Part shown: piece after piece, positions 20,105-30,450 of the stretch | Layout of the letters: every line of letters starts with the position of its first letter | Position numbering within the stretch: position 1 is the stretch's first letter | Source of the DNA: Conus ventricosus | Taxonomy: Eukaryota > Mollusca > Gastropoda > Neogastropoda > Conidae | Direction of reading: 5' to 3' | NCBI GenBank assembly: GCA_018398815.1 | Contig: CM031607.1 | Span: 92,863,326 to 92,927,325, forward strand | Length of the DNA stretch: 64,000 bases | Notes under the pieces: model-generated | The model's database searches: none | What the model was told of the DNA's origin: nothing | Seen by the model: the letters and a program-made list of their open reading frames with translations, nothing else | Position numbers and translations under genes: made by a program

Positions 20105-21856
20105 TCTCTCTCTCTCCTCCGGGGTTGCAAAACCTTGCCACGGTCGGAGGGCCTGCGCAGATCCGGTGATCCTTTAGGCTTTGCTGACGGGGTCATCAAT
20201 ACTCGACTGGCTAGCTAGTTCTTGTTAACGCTTCTTGCCTGTATAGCCAAGTATAAGCTGTCTGGCCTAACACAACGTTGTAGGGGTCGATGCCCTTGGT
20301 AGGGCCTCCATGTCAGAAAGGCTAATGGTGAGAACCCAACTTATAGTAAGACACCTTTTTTCCTTTTCTTATTTTCTGCCTTTCTTGTTTGGCCCTTTTC
20401 TATCTTCGTCTCCCCTTCAAATCTTCTTGTACAAATTCTTTTTCTCCGTGGCCTTCTCAGATCCGCTGCGTTTGCCGTGCGGTGCGACCTGTGACGGAGG
20501 GAATGAGATCCTGGTGATGGAGAGGACAAGTGCCCTCAACACATCGCTCTGGCTCGGACCTCTCCTAGACAGTAGGTACAATCAGGCCCAGGTGTACTAA
20601 TCGGCTCCCCTTCATGGGGCTGGGTCAAGACAGGCAGTTCTCCGGCTGGCCAAGGTAACCCCTGCAGCGCTCAGCTCTCTGACCCTGGGAGTTGAGCACG
20701 ATCAGGGGGGGGATAGGGTTGGTGGTGCTGTTTGTCATATATCTCTCCCAAAGCCTTTAAGGGGTCAAGACAGTGACTTCTTGGCCCTGGTCGCTTAGCT
20801 GGACTCCAAGGGGGGTGGGTAACGGAGAGATGAAATCAAAAACAAAAAAATGGCTTCTTCACCAAAAATTCCTCCCCCCAAAAAAACGAAAAGTCAACTT
20901 GAGAAGGATGTCTTAGGAGTCTGATCTGGACTCTGATTCAGAAAATGAAACAAAGAAAACCACTGGATTTTGGACCTCTTGGCTGATTATGGAGAGTGCG
21001 GAGCAGGACAAACTAATTTCTGCCATTCAGAAGGGCTTCCAAGGAATTGCAGGAGACTCGCATTCCATGAAACGACTGAAAAAACCGTACCTTCCTCATC
21101 CAGTGCAGGTGTAAGAGACAGTCAGAGCAGCTGCTGAAAGCTACAAAGCTGGTGAACCGAGAGATCTGGTTGACTCCCCATCAACAGCTGAATTCCTCCG
21201 AGGGAGTCATTCGGAGCCCAGATCTCAGAGGGGTCTGAAACGGAAATTTAAGTGGAACTGGCATCCCAAGGTTTGATAATTGTGCACAGGTGACAGTTCG
21301 CAAAGGAACAGAAAGAGGGCCCACCAACACCCTCTTTCTGACATTCTGTACCCTTCATTACCTCAGGTCATCAAAGTGGGTTATTTGAATGTCCGTGCTC
21401 AATTGTACATTCCATCTACAATGCGGTGCTTTAGCTGCCAGAAGTTTGGACACGTCAGGGATCGCTGTTCTGGGGAGGAGGTGCGTGGTGTTTGCAGCAA
21501 AGCAAGCCATGATGGGCCGTGTAAAGATCCGGCTCATTGTGCGAACTGCGACGGCGAGACCCCCCCCCCCCCCCCCCCCCCCCCTCCCCTTCACACAACT
21601 GCCCAGCTTGGATCCACGAATCAAAGATCCAAAAGGTGAAAACAGAAAACAAAATTTCATTTTTCGAGGCACGGAAGCAGGTCCTTGCTAATCAGTCTTC
21701 TACAGTCTCTTCATACACTTCCGTGGTAAAGAAAGTTTCAACTCGTTCCGTTTGCTGTCAAACTGATGAATTCATTTTCTCTAAAATATTGCAAGGAAAA
21801 ATGTCAAACCCTGGTGGAAGCAAATCCACCACCTCCCAGTCCAAAGTGGATGCTCC
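20105..21856 (+). mobile_element. Non-LTR retrotransposon 5' part with ORF1 (CCHC zinc knuckles)
   Basis: From about 20,105 comes a GC-richer leader, then a broken ORF1 from about 20,850. Its core at 21,360-21,560 reads VIKVGYLNVRAQLYIPSTMR, then CFSCQKFGHVRDRC and a second knuckle ending HCANC, the gag-like knuckles of jockey/CR1-type LINE ORF1 proteins that bind the element RNA. A run of C (about 21,560-21,586) interrupts the reading just after the knuckles. A Ser/Thr-rich part follows (QSSTVSSYTSVVKKVSTRS). Several shifts are present. Confidence 0.7.
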
Positions 21857-22747
21857 TTGTGACGTCAACGTAAAAAAAATAAGTATTATGACGTCAAGGT
21901 AAAATTAGGTAACTACATGACGAAAATGAAAAATTTTGACCAGAGGGAGAGCAAGAACTAACGGCCGAGGCTTAGGTGTCCAGCCTACTTTAATTTGTTT
22001 TAATCGTTTTCTCCTTAGTGATACTATGTGGAGAGACTGACTTTCAAGTCAGTGGGCCTAGTGCGTCGATGTTCACTGTGTATGTGCGATACTTCTGATG
22101 ACGGTACCAGCGAAATATGTACCAGGAAATTTATTTGTTATAATAAAAATGTTGTGAATGCTGTGTCGCCGAGAGTGACTTAAAACTCCTGCAAGAATAT
22201 TTATGTGCTCTAATTGTGCCACCTCATGTGTGTCGGTGGGCTGAGTTTATTGATGTGAACATTGTAATATCAATACACGGAGAAGCTAAACTTTGTTTTA
22301 GATCAACAGTACGTCGAAGTTTATTGTGTGCTATGGGACTTTGCTGAAATCGTGTTCGCCGGGATTCAATATTGATTACTGTGCCTTGTGAATCTGCGGT
22401 TCTACTTCTGATAGTTCGACGTAATATATTGTGCTTGCTGTGTTGAGACCCTGTTTCTTCTTCATCGCTTGTGTTTGTGACCGGCTGTGTTTACCGTGTG
22501 GGGACCTTGGTTATCCTTCTTCATCTTATTTTAGTGCTGTAGACTGTGGCTTGGGTGCTGTGTGGAACCGAGTGTGTTGACTGTATATGAGACACTTTGG
22601 ACGGCGCTGGCGAGATCTGTGAGGTATATCAAGATGCGTAATATGATATGCTGATATCTGATGATTGAAGTGTCTTATGTATTGATGTCTTAATTGACGT
22701 GAATTGATCTGTATACTATGTAGTGGCATGTATTGATTTTGTAACAA
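21857..22747 (+). repeat. LTR-like dispersed repeat copy 1 with paired TGACGTCA sites
   Basis: The segment from TTGTGACGTCAACG (21,857) shares several hundred bases with 34,889-35,419 in the same orientation. Homology breaks for about 85 bases near 22,345 and resumes to about 22,500. Two perfect cAMP-response-element palindromes (TGACGTCA) lie at 21,860-21,867 and 21,889-21,896. It starts TG and a plausible end TGTAACA lies at 22,741-22,747, as in a solo LTR, but no target duplication was found. Confidence 0.6.
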
Positions 22748-23225
22748 TTCATATTGATGGTTCAGGCAGCATATACAGAAAGAAAATCTAACTCGTGTGT
22801 TGCCTGGCTATCCATGTTCGTATGGTGTGGGTGTGGCAGGGGAAAAGTCGTACACGCATCCAAACTTTTGAGAGCGAGAGTCAGACAACAAAACACGCAC
22901 CGCATGCCATCCGTAACATTCCTGGTGGAGGCAATAAACCCGCCACCTCTCAGACTGCCCAGCAATCAAATCCATCTGGGCAGACAAAATAACCGACCCT
23001 CCCGCCTCGAACTTTCGAGAGTCTAACCAAGTGTGGAGATGGTGGAGATAAAAAAGAAACTTCCACCATCACCAAAACCCAAACCATCTTCATCTGCGGG
23101 CAAGTCTGCCGGCAGGTCTGGAGACCAAAAACAAACCAGTCCATCTTAAAAACAGATACGCTCCATTGGATGCAGACGACGACTCGGAGATGTCACAAAA
23201 CTCCTTAAGCCAGTCTATGCAACTC
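22748..23225 (+). pseudogene. Decayed gag/ORF1-like remnant
   Basis: Frames here read IPGGGNKPATSQTAQQ and similar Ser/Pro/Lys-rich pieces. They resemble the text just left of 21,857 (NPGGSKSTTSQ), as if ORF1 continued past the inserted repeat or a second copy began. No zinc knuckle is present. Identity is inferred only from composition and position. Confidence 0.35.
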
Positions 23226-24290
23226 TAAGAGCCCAAGTTCACTTGTCTGCAGCTTTCATTGATTATATTTATCTTCAAGGTGACAGTCCAGAGGAATGTC
23301 AAAAGAATATTGATGAAACTGTTACTTTGTTCACAACACTTGGTTTTATGGCTTATAGAGAAGTCTGTGTTAAAACCTAACAAAAGCATCAAATATTTTG
23401 GATTTGTATTAACTTCAGAAAATGTGACAGTCACTCTTCCAACAGATAGACAGAAGAAAATTGTGGCTGCCTGCATTGATTTGGAAAGCAAAAGCATTGT
23501 CAAATTCAGAGTTTGCTCAGGTCATAGGCCAGCTAGTTGCAGCCTTTCCTGCAGTACAGTGGGGACCAATGTACTACAGATCGCTGGAAAAAGACAAATG
23601 CATTGCTCTTAAAAAGCATGAAGGCAATTGAGGCAGTCATGGAGCTGTCACATGAAGGACACTTAGAACTTCAATGGTGGATTGAGAACATTAAACATGG
23701 TTGTTTTCATTTGGATAGGAAGACCCTGTTGTAGAAATTTGCACAGATGCCTGGTGGTTGGGGAGCAGCATGTGGATTAAAAGCAGACAGGAGGCAGATG
23801 GGCAGAAAATGAACAGAATCTACATATCACTGTGCTTGAACTGCTTGCCATTGAATATGCTCTGAAAAGTTTCAGAAATGAAGTGATAGGCAGACATGTG
23901 AAAATATTGACAGACAACACTTTTGCTGTTGCACATGTGAAAAACATGGACAGATTCCGTTCTGAAGAGTGTAACTTTGTTGCGAGAAAGATTTGGATCT
24001 GGTGCAAAGAAAACAATATCTGGTTAACAATAGCACATATCCCAGAATATTAGATAAAGATGCAGACTTGAAGTCAAGAAAATTTAGTGATGATACAGAA
24101 TGGAAATTAAACTCTAAGATTTTCAAAGGGTGTCGGATACACTAGGAAAGCCTGACACTGACTTGTTCGCATCTCGCTTGAATTATCAGCTCAAGCCTTT
24201 TGTTTCTTGGCATCCAGATCCAGAAGCTTTGTAACAGATGCGTTCACTGTCAAATGGACCCAGAGTCTCTTTTATCTGCACATTGAACAT
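23226..24290 (+). pseudogene. DIRS-like retrotransposon RT/RNase H fragment
   Basis: A decayed pol region with shifts every 100-200 bases. Readable parts: FIDYIYLQGDSPEECQKNI (RT catalytic region, with the usual DD changed to DY), SIKYFGFVLTSENVTVTLP, GHRPA-, WGPMYYRSLEKDKCIALKK, GHLELQWWIENIKHG, EICTDA (RNase H start), LLAIEYALKSFRNEVIGRHV, KILTDNTFAVAHVKNMD, RKIWIWCKENNIWLTIAHIP, and DTLGKPDTDLFASRLNYQL. The last motif is typical of DIRS-group pol proteins. No tyrosine recombinase or split repeats were found near it, so only a fragment remains. Confidence 0.75.
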
Positions 24291-24597
24291 TTTATGTGCA
24301 TTCAGACAAAACAAAAAACAGCCTACTCCGAAGTCATATCTTCCGGAATATCCGTAAACCATGCGAAATGGAATCAAAAGCATAAGCGAGACTTACCTTT
24401 ATAAGGTGAAAGTCATGCTGGATTCTATAGATAATGGTTTACCGATAAGGAGGGAGATATGTCCATCCTCCCAACCCAGTTTGGAAGGTGTCATTTTAAC
24501 AAATCAAAATAGGCTGTTTTTAGCTTGTATATAAAAATGATTGAAGTGGAAGATGAATTACAGACGAAAGACAGATGCATGTAATTTTATTGTTAAC

Positions 24598-24823
24598 AAA
24601 AGATTTTCGATCTAAGCGATCTGAAGCGATCAAAGCTAAGTGAATTTTCGTTGTTTTATTCGTTTATATATCACCTGACGAAGACCTAAGAGGTCGAAAC
24701 GCGTTGTGTTTTATCTTGTGACTTGTTTGTCCACGTTCTCTGGGCGGTTCGCTAACATTTATTTAAGATTTGTTTAGATTTCCGCCTGCAGTCGTCTCGC
24801 TTTGCAACTAAAAGATTTTCGAT
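24598..24823. mobile_element. 198-bp insertion with 14-bp target duplication and hammerhead-like core
   Basis: The string AAAAGATTTTCGAT occurs at 24,598-24,611 and again at 24,810-24,823, bracketing 198 bases. Inside, at about 24,675, CTGACGA, a short stem (AGACC...GGTC) and GAAAC follow one another. That is the order of the hammerhead ribozyme core found in Penelope-like elements and animal retrozymes. I could not draw convincing stems I and III, so activity is doubtful. Confidence 0.5.
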
Positions 24824-25420
24824 TATTCTTATATAGATTGTGCATTTCTCACTGTGAAGTATGGCAGTCTTACACATGCGCGGCTCTCATTTCTCCCTCC
24901 ATGTCAGTAAACCATCCTCTAGGGAATCTAGCATGATCTTCACCTTACCCAGGTAAGTCACGCATATGCTTTTAATTAAAACTGAATCACCCCTAAATTT
25001 CCCAAATTACATTCTGATTTCTAACGACGACATACATGGAACACAAAACATGGTGCAAAACTAACGCTCTTTTGATAGGATCTACAAAATGTATGACAGA
25101 CGAGTTAATCTACATCAAATGTGCCATCTTAAAACTTTACAATATAGGCATCTAGTCCATATTGCTTTATGGATAATATGCGCGTTTTATGTGGCGTCCG
25201 AAGATGTGATATTTATCTAAACACATTTGTTTTACACTATACATTGAATGTACATTACTTTGCACACTATTTGTGTGTTTATGTTTATTCGTGTTTTCAG
25301 TAACACTGGACTCTGTTTCGGTCTTTCAATTCCAGTTCATTACACAATAATTAAGAGTGTCCCATTGTGTCACCATTCTTTACACCACAACTTTGAGATG
25401 CGCTGAAGACTGACACATAC
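24824..25420. other. No recognisable gene
   Basis: AT-rich sequence without domains, probably intron of the minus-strand receptor-like gene if that gene is real. Confidence 0.4.
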
Positions 25421-25704
25421 CTGAGACTTTCCGCAGTGGAAGTCCACTCCCGGCACACACTTTGGAAACAAACAAAAGTCCTCGTCACTGTTGTCGGAGC
25501 AATGTTGACGATGGTCACACACAAAGCTGTACTGCACATGCTGAAGTCGATTCCTGCACAGAAAGAAAGCCAGCGCCCCACTGGGGCAAGCCTCATTCAC
25601 GTCCTGTCCGGCCTTGACCTGACAGTCACTGAACGGTTCGCAAGCGAGGAACTTGTGTGTCACGTGCGTTGGTGCGTTTTGCTCGAAGCATGTTACATAA
25701 GGAA
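25421..25704 (-). CDS. Exon with LDL-receptor class A repeats
   Basis: The minus strand shows an acceptor (GTTTCCAG at 25,705) and a consensus donor (CAG|GTATGT at 25,420). The 284-base exon encodes PYVTCFEQNAPTHV, a cysteine-spaced segment, FLCRNRLQHVQYSFVCDHRQ, then HCSDNSDEDFC (the calcium-binding acidic end of an LDLa repeat), and the start of the next repeat (CVPGVDFHCGKSQ). Phase 1 at the acceptor matches the phase 1 donor of the C-type lectin exon at 63,402; phase 0 at the donor implies a further exon not recognised here. The frame is intact. It may belong to the same receptor gene as 17,811-19,882, 5.5 kb downstream on the same strand. Confidence 0.72.
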
Positions 25705-25960
25705 CTGGAAACGTTTGTGTAGACGTCAAATTTAGTCGAATAGATGGAGGACACTTTTGGTTTTATTAAACAATATTGGATCAAACTCGCAGAGGGCTCC
25801 CCAACTTGAAAACATGCTACAGGATGAAAACACAAGATACATGCTAATACAGTATACAGAATCTAAAAACAATGTAAACAATCAACAACAAAAATCTTCA
25901 CTCGAATTTCAAATCTTCACAGAAAAGTAAAAGACTGTAGAAAACTTAAAATATCCATAA

Positions 25961-25993
<33 letters not shown>

Positions 25994-26310
25994 TATAATA
26001 ATTATACTGTAGAAATTTAAAATATTGATGATGATGATGGTGATGATGATTGATGATGATGATGATAATAATGATAATAATAATGATAATAATAATGATG
26101 ATGACAATAATAAGTACAATCATAACAACTGCCATGATAATGGTAATGATAATAACAATGATTATGAGGATGATGATTATCATAATTATAATGATAATAA
26201 TCATAATGTTTATATAGATGCTGATAATGATGATGATGATGATGATGATGATGAGGATGATGATAGTAACAATGATAATAATGATGATAGATGATGATGA
26301 TGATGAGTGA
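25961..26310. repeat. (GAT)n/(AAT)n trinucleotide microsatellite
   Basis: Long interrupted GAT/AAT runs. They create long Ile/His/Asp-rich frames on both strands that are not genes. Confidence 0.95.
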
Positions 26311-27200
26311 TGATAAAGGGAACAACCATACGTCACAAATGTAGAATGAAGTCATAACTCATTTTTTGGGATTGTATACAGTATATTAAAGCAATTTAGG
26401 GGCCAAAATAGATAAAATATATGCTAATAGACTATTGGAAAAATACAATATTTTTCCAATTCTAGTAACCATATGTGAATAATTAGTGTTTTTTCCTATC
26501 TAAAATGTATCTTCTGCCATATCATTGTATTGACATGTCACTGTTTTCTATGATAGACTGAACTGCAGCTCAAAAACGTATAGCAATGAAAAACAAAAAA
26601 CAAAAAAAACCGCAGAGTTCACATTGATTCTAAACCAGTTCCTAAAAAATTCCTCCGAGCAAGATCCGTGGCCTCTGACAGGTGTGTATATACCATGGTG
26701 GAGTTTTATTTGAATAATCATGTCCAACGCTAAATGAAACAGACGTGACATTTGATCTTTTTGCATGAAAACTGCTTTTTAAAAAAATTCTTTCATAACT
26801 TGGTTGATTTTTATTCTCTGTGTCCTGTTCATTACAATCTGCTTGGTTCAAACTTTGGGGAAAAAACTCGTTTTGTAGTCTGTTTAATCTTGCCTATCTA
26901 AAACTTTGCAGATTTTCTTTATTTTACATCCATTGTTTGCTGTCATGTATTAGTGAAAGACGGGGTTGACTGTATTGATGGTTGATCGCCAGTTCAGTGC
27001 TGTAACAGCTTGTCACCTGATCAGTCACTTTTGTGAGTTAAGTGGCCTGACTTTGTTCATTTCCATTACTCAAGCGCTGAGAGCCATGCTATGACACTGT
27101 CATTTGACCTCGGATCTGACCTGTTGACTTCACTCCCTCAAGATGAGAGTGTGTTTACGTCGGCAACAATATTCAAGGAAATGAAGCTAGAGTAAGCACA
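26311..27200. other. No recognisable gene
   Basis: Non-coding sequence without a supported feature. Confidence 0.5.
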
Positions 27201-28096
27201 ACAGACTTTGTCCCGAAATAAGTAGCATTGACGCATAATTATGGACCTGACAGATTTGTTGAAAGCAATATTATAAACAAATTTTGGAAAGGAGTCTTTC
27301 AATCATATCAAAGGTTCTGCAAACAGGTAGAATTAAACGGAAGTACAGATTTAGCCACTAAACCTATTTTTGTAATGAGAAGTTTAACGTAGGAGAAAAA
27401 ACATTCTTTTACAAGAAATGGATGCAAAACAATATATTTTTAGTTTAGCATTTACTCGATGATTATGGTAATTTTCTAAGCAGCCATGAACTGTCGGAGA
27501 AAATGGGCTTTCAGGTCAATTTTCTAAATCGTACAAGTTGCGTGCATTCGATCAAAGCTTATGCAAAGAAAAGAAGATTGCAATTAGATAGTAACATTGG
27601 TAATGACAAAACTTAAAAAAATTAAAAACAATTGTAGTACTCATAAAGGAAAACGTACTTATTAAGATGTTATGGTGGAAGTCAATGAAATTTTTAACAT
27701 TAGTGCCTTTATCAAGTGGGAACAGCGTCTTAATATACGAATTGACTGGATAGAGGTACTGAAAAGGTTTAAGAAAATTGAAGAAACAAAACTGAAATGG
27801 TTCCAAATTGAAATATGCCATAGAATTCTGATGACAAATAGTGTTTTGAAAAGTATGCAAATTATTGATAGCGACAAATGTCATTTCTGTATTAGAAAGA
27901 AAGACTCAATTAATCTTTACCTGTGGGAATGTGAGTTTACCCGTATTTTCTGGAAAGACCTTGAAAGAGTTCTGAAAGTTAACTGTTCACATTGTGTAAG
28001 ATTATCCCTTAATGTGGAGATTATATATTTGGTACAGATGGGAAAACAAAAACCGACAATTATGTTAGACCTGATAATTTTAATGGAAAATGTTTC

Positions 28097-28097
<1 letters not shown>
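27200..28097 (+). pseudogene. Tx1/L1-like LINE, ORF2 C-terminal part (upstream piece)
   Basis: Broken frames read FYKKWMQNNIF and LLDDYGNFLS, then from about 27,672 a long frame with FIKWEQRLNIRIDW, LKWFQIEICHRILMTNSVLK, DSDKCHFCIRKKDSINLYLW, and CEFTRIFWKDLERV. The CxxC...H...C arrangement with FW-L is the C-terminal zinc region of L1/Tx1-clade ORF2 proteins. The frame stops where a (TA)n block begins; the same protein resumes at about 29,944. Confidence 0.7.
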
Positions 28098-28145
<48 letters not shown>

Positions 28146-28234
28146 TATATATATAATATAAACCAGTTTAAAATAGGATTTTAAAATGAAGAGATAAAAC
28201 CTACAAGCTTATTTCAAGCTAAAACGCTCTCCTC

Positions 28235-28314
<80 letters not shown>

Positions 28315-28316
28315 TA
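28098..28316. repeat. (TA)n tracts and a short unique segment with hammerhead-like reverse complement
   Basis: Two long (TA)n runs (28,098-28,153 and 28,239-28,316) flank about 85 bases. On the minus strand these read CTGAGGA, a stem, GAAAT, then GGTTTTATCTC, the same order of motifs as the 198-bp insertion at 24,598. Confidence 0.75.
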
Positions 28317-29857
28317 CTGACTTCCATAAAAAACGCGAAAAATTGAAAGGCTATTTTTCGGGTGAAAAGGGGTGAATATACAATATTGAACCATTGTGGC
28401 AAGTTGTTTGGGTCCAAGACTCACGTGCAGTGAAAAAATTGTGTGAGCAACACATCATTCCCGGCATTGGAGGGTCAACAAAAATGGCAAACTGGTTGCT
28501 GCATGTGAGGCATGTGCACACCATGCAGAGCAAAGTTAACCAGCGACAAGTACGCAGGCATGCAGCCTTTATAAAGCCGCGCTACAAGGTTCAGATAACG
28601 ACTTGCCGTCTGAGTGCTACAGAGATGCCAAGACTACGAGCAGAGGAACGCAATCGTGCCCTAGGCCATCTGGAGGCTGGTGTGGATGCCAGGCAGGTCG
28701 CCAACATCTTTAACGTCCACATCTCAACCATCTATCGTCTGCAGCACCGCATGCGAGTCACTGGTACCACTGATGATCGTCCCCGGCCAGGCCGTCCTCG
28801 GGTCACCCACACCAAGAGAGGATCGCCATTTTGTTCGAACCCATCTGCGGGACAGGCGGCAAACAGCCGCTAACACTGCTCGACAGGTGCCTGGGAATCT
28901 CCAGCAACGAATCAGCCTCAACACTGTGCGGCGGCGTCTTCAGGAGAACGGGCTGCCATGTAGGCGTCCTCACAGAGGTCCGGTACTGACACCAAGACAC
29001 CGGCAGGACAGGCTGCAGTGGGCACAAGCCCGAATCAACTGGCGCAGGCAGCAGTGGGGACGCATACTGTTCTCAGATGAGAGCCGTTTTTGTATTGACA
29101 TGGCTGACGGTCGTGTCAGAATATGGCGTCGACCTGGTGAACGCTATGCTGATTCCTGTGTGGTAGAGCGGACCCCCTGGGGAGGCCCGAACGTTATGAT
29201 ATGGGGTGCAATTGGCATTAACCACGCCATAGGACCAGTCATCTTTCAGAACATCGGTCCTGGTCGCGGACAGGGTGTCAATGCACAGCGCTACATCCAC
29301 CAGGTGCTCAGACCCCATGTCGATCCTTTTTTTGCGCAACACCCAAATTGGACATTCCAACAGGACAATGCAAGACCACACACAGCCAGGGCCACCCAGC
29401 AATTTCTTCAGCATAACAACGTCAATGTGCTGCCCTGGCCAGCCCTCAGTCCCGATTTAAACCCAATAGAACATTTTTGGGATGAACTTGGCAAACGGTT
29501 GGACCTCCTGCGTCCACGACCAGCAACAGCGGCTCAACTTCACCAGGCCATCGTCCATGTTTGGGCTGGTGTGCCAAGGGGACGCATCAACCACCTGGTC
29601 CACTCAATGAGCCGCAGGTGTCAAGCAGTTGTCCATGCAAATGGTGGCCACACACTGTATTAGGACTTCAAGCTGGTTTGTCACGTGACCTTGGATTTTC
29701 CACACAAAGACATATTGCTGATGACATTTTCACACATTACCGGTGTAATGAATCAAATCACGTTGAATTCTCGCTTCCACTCTGTACAATTGTGACCAAT
29801 AAAATTTGCCCCTAACCTTCAGCTTGTTTTGCTTTCGCGTTTTTTTATGGAAGTCAG
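28317..29857 (+). mobile_element. Tc1-family DNA transposon inside (TA)n
   Basis: A 1,541-bp element with inverted ends: CTGACTTCCATAAAAAACGC at the left and its reverse complement (one extra T in the poly-T) ending at 29,857. Both sides are TA, the Tc1/mariner target. Its only gene is a transposase with a DD34E triad. It is nearly intact, so it is probably among the youngest insertions in the window. Confidence 0.95.
28627..29663 (+). pseudogene. Tc1-like transposase (DD34E), one frameshift
   Basis: Cuts and pastes the element. It starts MPRLRAEERNRALGHLEAG with an N-terminal paired-like helix-turn-helix (ARQVANIFNVHISTIYRLQH) and a GRPRVT AT-hook-like motif. A one-base shift in a CCC run near 28,806 splits the gene; the rest is one open frame to 29,663. 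The catalytic residues are present: Asp in LFSDESRF (about 29,080), Asp in QQDNARPHTA (about 29,363) and Glu in DLNPIEHFWDEL (about 29,470), with 34 residues between the last two. The length, about 345 codons, is normal. The single homopolymer shift may be a sequencing error. Confidence 0.95.
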
Positions 29858-29868
29858 TATATATATAT

Positions 29869-29931
<63 letters not shown>

Positions 29932-29943
29932 CATTTTCCCATA
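29858..29943. repeat. (TA)n right of the Tc1, then inverted copy of LINE bases
   Basis: The (TA)n run ends in TATGAAACATTTTCCC, the reverse complement (with one indel) of the LINE bases at 28,083-28,098. The block from 28,083 to 29,943 is thus framed by an inverted repeat. Confidence 0.85.
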
Positions 29944-30139
29944 TATATATGTGTAATTAACAAAACAAAACCCAATCTGAACATGTTTCTGAAGGAACTG
30001 GACTATAGAAATAAAATGGAGAAATATGTCCTTAATGGAGATGAATCATGCAACCTACCAAAAAAAATGGTCACTTTACATTAAACTACTAGGGACTAAT
30101 GTTATATTATGTATCATATGTATGTGTACGTAAGTGTGT

Positions 30140-30197
<58 letters not shown>

Positions 30198-30450
30198 GAT
30201 AAGTAATGTATGCTCTCTTTCTTTTCTATTTGATGTTGTCCGCAACCTTGGCACACAGGATTATTGCCAGTTATTGGAATTTATTCAGTATGTGTGCCTG
30301 TGTAAAAGATTTTAAAAAATTCTAGACTGAAAAAAATGCATGTGCATCTGTATGTGTTAAATATGTGCCACCGTATATTAATGTATTGATTTATGTATGT
30401 CGGTTATCATTGTATGTTTGGATAATTAATAAAAAGAAGAAGAAAAACAT
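29944..30450 (+). pseudogene. Tx1/L1-like LINE, 3' end (downstream piece)
   Basis: Reads NKTKPNLNMFLKELDYRNKM and EKYVLNGDE, the expected continuation of the ORF2 C-terminus at 28,097. A (TG)n run (30,139-30,197) and a 3' tail with AATTAATAAAAAGAAG near 30,427 follow, which would serve as the polyadenylation region. Confidence 0.6.
30139..30197. repeat. (TG)n microsatellite
   Basis: Nearly pure TG run; frames through it are spurious. Confidence 0.95.

Noticed and set aside
21455..21672. Glycine-rich minus-strand ORFs
   Set aside because: Made by the poly-C tract opposite the LINE ORF1.
24598..24823. Active hammerhead ribozyme
   Set aside because: Core motif order is present, but I could not draw stems I and III satisfactorily; reported only as hammerhead-like.
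25917..26355. Ile/His/Asp-rich ORFs
   Set aside because: Frames through GAT/AAT trinucleotide repeats.
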